The notes under the pieces are model-generated. The model was not told the origin of the DNA. It searched no databases and saw only the letters and a program-made list of their open reading frames with translations. This document shows positions 9,601-11,308 of a stretch of DNA of 11,308 nt, piece after piece (position 1 is the stretch's first letter; every line of letters begins with the position of its first letter). The stretch is taken from the NCBI GenBank assembly GCA_003024985.2, contig PXIH01S0027441.1, one strand, 5' to 3'. This stretch comes from Euperipatoides rowelli (Eukaryota > Onychophora > Udeonychophora > Euonychophora > Peripatopsidae). The translations under genes were made by a program, and so were the position numbers.

Positions 9601-9627
9601 TGCTCATCTCAATAGTAGCTCGTGTAG
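3498..9627 (-). CDS. HOGA1: 4-hydroxy-2-oxoglutarate aldolase, mitochondrial (C-terminal five exons, partial gene)
   Basis: The enzyme splits 4-hydroxy-2-oxoglutarate into pyruvate and glyoxylate, the last step of mitochondrial hydroxyproline breakdown. It is a class I lyase of the DHDPS/NAL family with a TIM-barrel fold. Coding exons on the minus strand are 9627-9500, 9411-9277, 7286-7190, 6060-5927 and 3647-3498. Every junction is GT/AG and phases match throughout, giving 214 residues without a stop. Counted back from the C-terminus of the 327-residue human protein, this is about residues 114-327, which puts the LYSVP tyrosine at 168 and the IGMKDSGGD lysine at 196, the known catalytic positions. 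The first half (mitochondrial signal, GSNGE loop) is not in the window and should lie to the right. Introns of 88, 1990, 1129 and 2279 bp hold the transposon remnants. No frame damage suggests the gene is functional. Confidence 0.95.
3900..4550 (+). pseudogene. Acidic, Asn/Ser-rich coding remnant ahead of the polymerase fossil
   Basis: I do not recognise this by homology. A possible start is the ATG at 3928 (MPFKIKNEK), but the frame closes soon after a short (AAT)n tract at 3961-3976. Further coding-like pieces follow: one ending [13 protein letters not shown] near 4218, then one open to 4545 with [16 protein letters not shown] and [15 protein letters not shown]. Two phrases, [13 protein letters not shown] (from 4220) and [13 protein letters not shown] (from 4340), are exactly 120 bp apart and clearly related, so the protein carried a 40-residue repeat. 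It lies on the same strand as the polymerase remnant and may be the long N-terminal region of that gene or a separate gene of the same element; this is inference. It is antisense within the last HOGA1 intron. Confidence 0.4.
4613..4670 (+). repeat. 33-bp tandem repeat, about 1.8 copies
   Basis: The 25-nt core AACATTAGGTACTGATCTAA plus ATGTA occurs identically at 4613-4637 and 4646-4670, with a period of 33 bp. The identity suggests a duplication younger than the surrounding decayed element. Confidence 0.9.
4700..5647 (+). pseudogene. Protein-primed family B DNA polymerase remnant, Polinton/Maverick type
   Basis: In a live element this enzyme replicates the linear transposon or virus-like genome from a protein primer. 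Pieces appear in family order: a Cys-rich finger-like phrase [11 protein letters not shown] (from 4898), then [13 protein letters not shown] (5028-5066, frame 3), whose D-x-E matches the exonuclease I motif usually written YADFEC. Next come VKDHITG and [14 protein letters not shown] (5310-5384, frame 3), equal to the DHCHxTGKYRGAAH..CN region, and [15 protein letters not shown] (5393-5437, frame 2). The last recognisable piece is [13 protein letters not shown] (5546-5593), with a stop at 5645-5647. An in-frame stop at 5331-5333, a frame change at the T-run near 5387-5393 and many stops in 5070-5300 show long decay. The polymerase palm is absent, so only the N-terminal exonuclease half is present. 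It lies within a HOGA1 intron. Related adintovirus-like elements cannot be excluded. Confidence 0.82.
5648..5926. other. AT-rich intron sequence, no gene seen
   Basis: This is the stretch between the polymerase remnant and the next HOGA1 exon. It has A/T runs and no coding or repeat structure that I can support. Confidence 0.6.
5927..6060 (-). CDS. HOGA1: HOGA1 exon ([13 protein letters not shown])
   Basis: 134 nt: two bases complete the split Gly codon, then 44 codons, [20 protein letters not shown] through [14 protein letters not shown]. The donor GTAAGT at 5926-5921 is a strong consensus, and the acceptor TATTCAG precedes 6060. The [12 protein letters not shown] run is nearly invariant in animal HOGA1. 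The helix after it ([15 protein letters not shown]) is the usual C-terminal helical extension of the barrel. Confidence 0.95.
6207..6299 (-). repeat. Class II tRNA-like sequence (tRNA pseudogene or SINE head)
   Basis: Read on the minus strand, 93 nt fold like a long-variable-arm tRNA. The acceptor arms TTAGCGC and GAGCTAA pair at six of seven positions. An anticodon arm AGCAC/GCGCT has one mismatch around the loop TGACTCA. The variable arm AGCGAC/GTTGCT pairs fully with one wobble, and the T region GGTTCAAATCT is a near-perfect Pol III B box. TTAGTTGAGTCC fits the A box loosely. The T stem is eroded, position 33 is not U, and no CCA is encoded, so it is not a working tRNA. A tRNA-Ser/Leu-derived SINE is the best explanation; the 3' body could be the T/A-rich stretch down to about 6120. 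Confidence 0.6.
6692..6699. repeat. 8-bp target site duplication, left copy
   Basis: AGATAACC abuts the left terminal inverted repeat of the MITE and is repeated exactly at 6866-6873. An 8-bp duplication is characteristic of hAT transposons. Confidence 0.93.
6700..6865. mobile_element. Complete non-autonomous hAT element (MITE), 166 bp
   Basis: It begins CAGCGTTTCTCAACC and ends with the reverse complement of CAGTGCTTCTCAACC, giving 15-bp terminal inverted repeats with two mismatches. It is flanked by identical 8-bp duplications, AGATAACC. The CAG..G..TTCTCAACC end and the 8-bp duplication are hallmarks of hAT elements. The interior repeats the phrase GGGGTTCC (near 6736 and 6799) and has no coding capacity, so it depended on a transposase made elsewhere. 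It sits in a HOGA1 intron well away from the splice sites. The exact duplication suggests a fairly recent insertion compared with the other remnants. An N lies at 6780. Confidence 0.95.
6866..6873. repeat. 8-bp target site duplication, right copy
   Basis: AGATAACC directly after the right terminal inverted repeat, identical to 6692-6699. Confidence 0.93.
6874..7183. other. Intron sequence, no gene seen
   Basis: AT-rich sequence between the MITE and the next HOGA1 exon, with a short A-run at 7034-7043. Nothing coding or repetitive is supported. Confidence 0.55.
7190..7286 (-). CDS. HOGA1: HOGA1 exon ([16 protein letters not shown])
   Basis: 97 nt: 32 codons plus the first base of a split glycine codon. 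It reads [12 protein letters not shown], then [17 protein letters not shown], matching the barrel strand after the catalytic lysine in HOGA1. The acceptor is TTTTTCAG before 7286 and the donor GTATGT is at 7189-7184. The minus-strand frame also runs open past both splice sites, so the exon limits come from splice signals and protein match, not from stops. Confidence 0.93.
7319..7342. repeat. (ATT)8 microsatellite
   Basis: Eight perfect ATT units. They probably originate as the tail of the minus-strand LINE fragment, not as independent slippage. Confidence 0.95.
7319..7510 (-). mobile_element. 3' tail of a second LINE, ending in (AAT)8
   Basis: On the minus strand an AT-rich 3'-UTR-like stretch ends AGTTATAATAAACGC followed by (AAT)8 and then non-repetitive intron DNA. 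An AATAAA just before a short tandem-repeat tail is how several animal non-LTR families (I, Nimb, Jockey-like) finish. Just upstream on that strand the sequence is less AT-rich (7460-7495, CCGGATGTTAGCGCC), compatible with the end of an ORF. The right limit is approximate and no target duplication was found. N at 7425. Confidence 0.5.
7594..7657 (+). repeat. 39-bp tandem duplication with a G-rich spacer
   Basis: AATGTTT-NNN-TTTTTAT-Y-CACTAGA occurs at 7594-7618 and 7633-7657, with 21 of 25 positions identical. The spacer contains GGTGGGGGAGGGG (7619-7631). Confidence 0.8.
7658..8440. other. Intron sequence, no gene seen
   Basis: Long AT-rich stretch. Part of it (8210-8440) is less AT-rich and the minus strand is open there, but the translation resembles no family I know and lacks domain-like composition. 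It may be an unrecognised repeat joined to the tRNA-like sequence that follows. Confidence 0.4.
8441..8508 (+). repeat. Glu/Asp-tRNA-like sequence (degenerate, possible SINE head)
   Basis: TAGTATAGTGG at 8447-8457 fits the Pol III A box exactly and is typical of tRNA-Glu/Asp/Gly. A possible anticodon arm follows, TGGGT/GCTCA with loop TCTTCAA, giving anticodon TTC (Glu) but with C instead of U at position 33. TTTCAATCC at 8494-8502 is a weak B box. Acceptor and T stems do not pair, so it is at most a pseudogene or SINE head. Confidence 0.4.
8509..8866. other. Intron sequence, no gene seen
   Basis: AT-rich and without supported features. A phrase CTTGTTCTGGC at 8508-8518 also occurs near 8093, hinting at a dispersed or duplicated repeat. 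Confidence 0.45.
8867..9022. repeat. Long imperfect inverted repeat (foldback element)
   Basis: The core hairpin 8934-8952/8957-8974 (ATCACAGC..CACTATTT) has 4-nt loop AAGA, one mismatch and one bulge. The arms extend outward: TTTATGCAATCTTTA near 8891-8905 pairs with the reverse complement of the segment near 8982-8996, and GCAAGGAA near 8874-8881 with TTCCTTG at 9008-9014. The left arm has about 23 extra bases. This is the layout of a foldback MITE, but no target duplication was identified. Confidence 0.65.
9059..9087. repeat. 12-bp hairpin
   Basis: CTTTATATGGTT (9059-9070) pairs with AACTATATAAGG (9076-9087), all twelve positions with two G-U pairs and a 5-nt loop. It sits between two other inverted repeats. 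Confidence 0.7.
9141..9199. repeat. 10-bp inverted repeat TTAGCTAGAA
   Basis: TTAGCTAGAA at 9141-9150 and its exact reverse complement at 9190-9199, with weaker complementarity outside the arms and AT-rich sequence between. Possible small MITE ends. Confidence 0.6.
9277..9411 (-). CDS. HOGA1: HOGA1 exon with catalytic Tyr and Schiff-base Lys
   Basis: 135 nt, 45 codons, phase 0 at both ends, from [19 protein letters not shown] to [13 protein letters not shown]. It contains the YSVP tyrosine (proton relay) and the MKDSGGD lysine that forms the Schiff base with substrate, so the active-site core is in this exon. The acceptor TGTAG precedes 9411 and the donor GTAAGG is at 9276-9271. The 88-bp intron upstream is the only short one. 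Confidence 0.96.
9500..9627 (-). CDS. HOGA1: HOGA1 exon (TPCYY segment)
   Basis: 128 nt: 2 nt completing a split codon (probably Ser), then 42 codons from [20 protein letters not shown] through [11 protein letters not shown] to EHFSK. The acceptor reads TTTTTCAG before 9627 and the donor is GTAAAT at 9499-9494. TPCYY is the conserved barrel strand that lends a tyrosine to the neighbouring subunit's active site in DHDPS-family enzymes. The split phase requires one more coding exon upstream, which is not found up to 11308. Confidence 0.93.
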
Positions 9628-10440
9628 CTGAAAAATTATAATAAAAACTAATCCAATCAGTTATAGCAATAAGCAGTGTATTAATTATTGTTTCAGAAAA
9701 AATATTTTATCAATATTCTATCATATTTTATAGGCACTAGCTGCTGTTAGGGCTGATGAGAAGGGGGGAGGGGCAAGATTACCCAGGCCAGTATTTGCGG
9801 CCAAGGTAAAAAAAATGTCCACACAATAAAAAAAAAAAGCTGATCAAATTATCATGAACAAAGGGCCCATAAAAATTTTTGCATTGGAGCCTGCACAAGC
9901 TCTTAATGCCCATGCCTGCTGTATATTTCTATTTCTAATATACACTAAGGATTACATTTATATCTTTTGAATATTAATTTAGGTTACTTTCATACAATAC
10001 TTTATAAATGTGGATTTACATAAAATTAAAAAAGCCAATAAAAATGGAAAAGAGTAAATCATAAAAAATAAAAAAAACTGCCATAAAAAAAGCATATTTT
10101 TTTTTTTACTTTTTTTCATCTGAAATCAAACCAAATGAACTATCATATTAAGGAAACTATAGTAAACCAAATTCTATACTTTGGGAGAGTAAAATGCAAT
10201 TACAAACCAATTTCATATTTTGTGAAAGAAAATTGAGAAATTAGAATCTCCAAAAGTTAAAGAGAAAAAAAAATGTTTCAAAAAAACTTAATGCTGTAAT
10301 TTATCCCCATTTATTCAGGCAATGTAAGATTAGCCTACACGAGTTCTTTGACACTGTCTGAAAGATAGCTAGAGAAGCATAATGGACTCTGGTGAAAACC
10401 AAACACATAGATCCAAGTTGACAGATTCTGCTTTGCACTT
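9628..10440. other. Open upstream HOGA1 intron, repeat-like, no exon found
   Basis: No segment on the minus strand matches the expected preceding HOGA1 exon (GSNGEFP, LLAGSGCE). The part 9731-9925 is less AT-rich with a G tract (9762-9773), GGGCCC at 9863-9868 and an A-run, which looks like an eroded dispersed repeat. The rest is AT-rich with a T-run at 10099-10107. Confidence 0.5.
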
Positions 10441-10445
10441 CTGAT

Positions 10446-10874
10446 TTGGAGGTCATAAACGAAGTCATGTGCCAAAGGTTTGGTGCAAGTAAGAGAAATC
10501 ACTGCCTTCTAAAAGAATTCATGAGCTGTAGAAAAGAGCGAATGACAGATTTCAGAGTAGATGCTATCAACAATGAAAGGACTGATGCTGATAAAAATTA
10601 CATAAGTGAGAAAATATTCCAATCATACTATAATGGATTAAATTCAACATTGCAAGACAAACTGGTAGTATTGGACATTAATAACTATTACACTTATGTT
10701 AAAAATGCAGAGAGAGTGGAGAAAATTAAATCAATTCAAGGCAAAGTAGGTAGCATCTTAGTGATAGATGGGCATTCAGAAGTGCAGAATAACTCGGAGA
10801 GGAGACTTTGTCTACAAGCAACTCATTGGAGAAAAAAGGTGACCAAAAAGAAGAACCCAAGTATAAAGAACTGA
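10446..10874 (+). pseudogene. Gag-like remnant of an LTR retrotransposon
   Basis: An open frame of about 142 codons begins at a TTG, so the true start is unknown. Gag-like pattern: a helix with LKEFMSCRKERMTDFRVDAI, as in the usual L..F..R.Q....V.DF...L segment of retrotransposon capsids; then IFQSYYNGLNSTLQDKL, like the F..GL...L...L motif; then YTYVKNAERVEKI, like the TY..A...A...E helix. Gag forms the particle that packages element RNA. No CCHC knuckle follows; the tail is Lys/Arg-rich. Downstream, 11070-11117 reads KVAQVVLDMASDMSL, which could be a ruined aspartic protease (family DTGA). Both are inferences from pattern alone. It lies antisense to HOGA1 in the upstream intron. Confidence 0.5.
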
Positions 10875-11159
10875 GATCAGATACAGTAAGCAGCAGCAGC
10901 ATGGTAAATCACAGAGAATATACACAATTTAAGGAGAGGAACATGGCAATTCACATGTAATGTAGCACTGGGAAGAAAAATGAATCAAGAGAATTGTGAT
11001 GTATTTGGAAGTGTCATGGATAGTAATAGAATTGTCTTTATAGAGGAAGTTATCAGTAAACATTATCATTAAGGGGAAGGTAGCACAGGTGGTATTAGAC
11101 ATGGCTTCAGACATGTCACTAATGTAATGTGTGTGCTCACATTACATGAGTCACTAGTC

Positions 11160-11308
11160 AAGTGCAGGCCCGTAGCCAGAACTAGATTTAAGAGGGGGCA
11201 AAAAATTTTCCAGGGGGGGCACCAAACTACGATCGATTAACTTCATTTACTTTCAAATCCACGGAAGCNCCCTCTTTTATTTATTTTATTTGGAAGGACT
11301 TGGTTACC
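11160..11308. repeat. Edge of a G-rich dispersed repeat (GCCCGTAGCCAG type)
   Basis: GGCCCGTAGCCAG at 11167-11179 is followed by GAGGGGGCAAAAAATTTTCC and a run of seven G at 11214-11220. This CGTAGCCAG...GGGGGG wording is, from general experience, common in repeats of many invertebrate genomes. It is cut by the window end. N at 11268. Confidence 0.5.

Noticed and set aside
1-11308. CRISPR array, operon, riboswitch or prokaryotic defence system
   Set aside because: No spaced repeats, no ribosome binding sites and no polycistronic layout; splice sites and transposons show eukaryotic nuclear DNA.

Overview
The window looks like AT-rich nuclear DNA from an invertebrate animal. The evidence is one intron-split animal gene with GT/AG splice junctions, several families of decayed animal transposons, simple (ATT)n repeats and no prokaryotic gene arrangement. 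The exact taxon cannot be read from the sequence. Six isolated N bases all fall in transposon-like sequence, so the assembly itself is slightly uncertain there.

The only intact host gene is on the minus strand. Five consecutive 3' coding exons (9627-9500, 9411-9277, 7286-7190, 6060-5927, 3647-3498) join in phase and encode about 214 C-terminal residues of mitochondrial 4-hydroxy-2-oxoglutarate aldolase (HOGA1, DHDPS/NAL family). The Schiff-base lysine motif IGMKDSGGD and the normal C-terminus are present. The N-terminal exons (mitochondrial signal, GSNGE loop) must lie beyond the right edge of the window. AATAAA signals at 3297-3333 end the gene, and HOGA1 is therefore tail-to-tail with the retrotransposon on the left.

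Left part (1-2890, plus strand): a dead non-LTR retrotransposon of the L1/Tx1 type. It has the end of ORF1, a 16-nt spacer, then ORF2 with APE endonuclease and reverse transcriptase, broken by many frameshifts and stops. A perfect 19-bp inverted repeat sits inside the ORF1 remnant.

The introns of HOGA1 are where most of the other elements lie. The last intron carries, antisense to the gene, a decayed protein-primed family B DNA polymerase of Polinton/Maverick type (about 4700-5647), with an acidic repeat-containing coding remnant in front of it. The next intron carries a class II tRNA-like sequence (6207-6299) and a complete 166-bp hAT MITE with an 8-bp target duplication (6700-6865). The third carries the (AAT)8-ended 3' tail of another LINE, a 39-bp tandem duplication, a Glu-tRNA-like sequence and a cluster of foldback hairpins. 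The upstream intron, open at the right edge, holds a gag-like retrotransposon remnant and the edge of a G-rich dispersed repeat.

No new functional system was found. The most informative items are the HOGA1 exon set, the virus-like polymerase fossil, the cleanly bounded MITE and the palindrome in the LINE.
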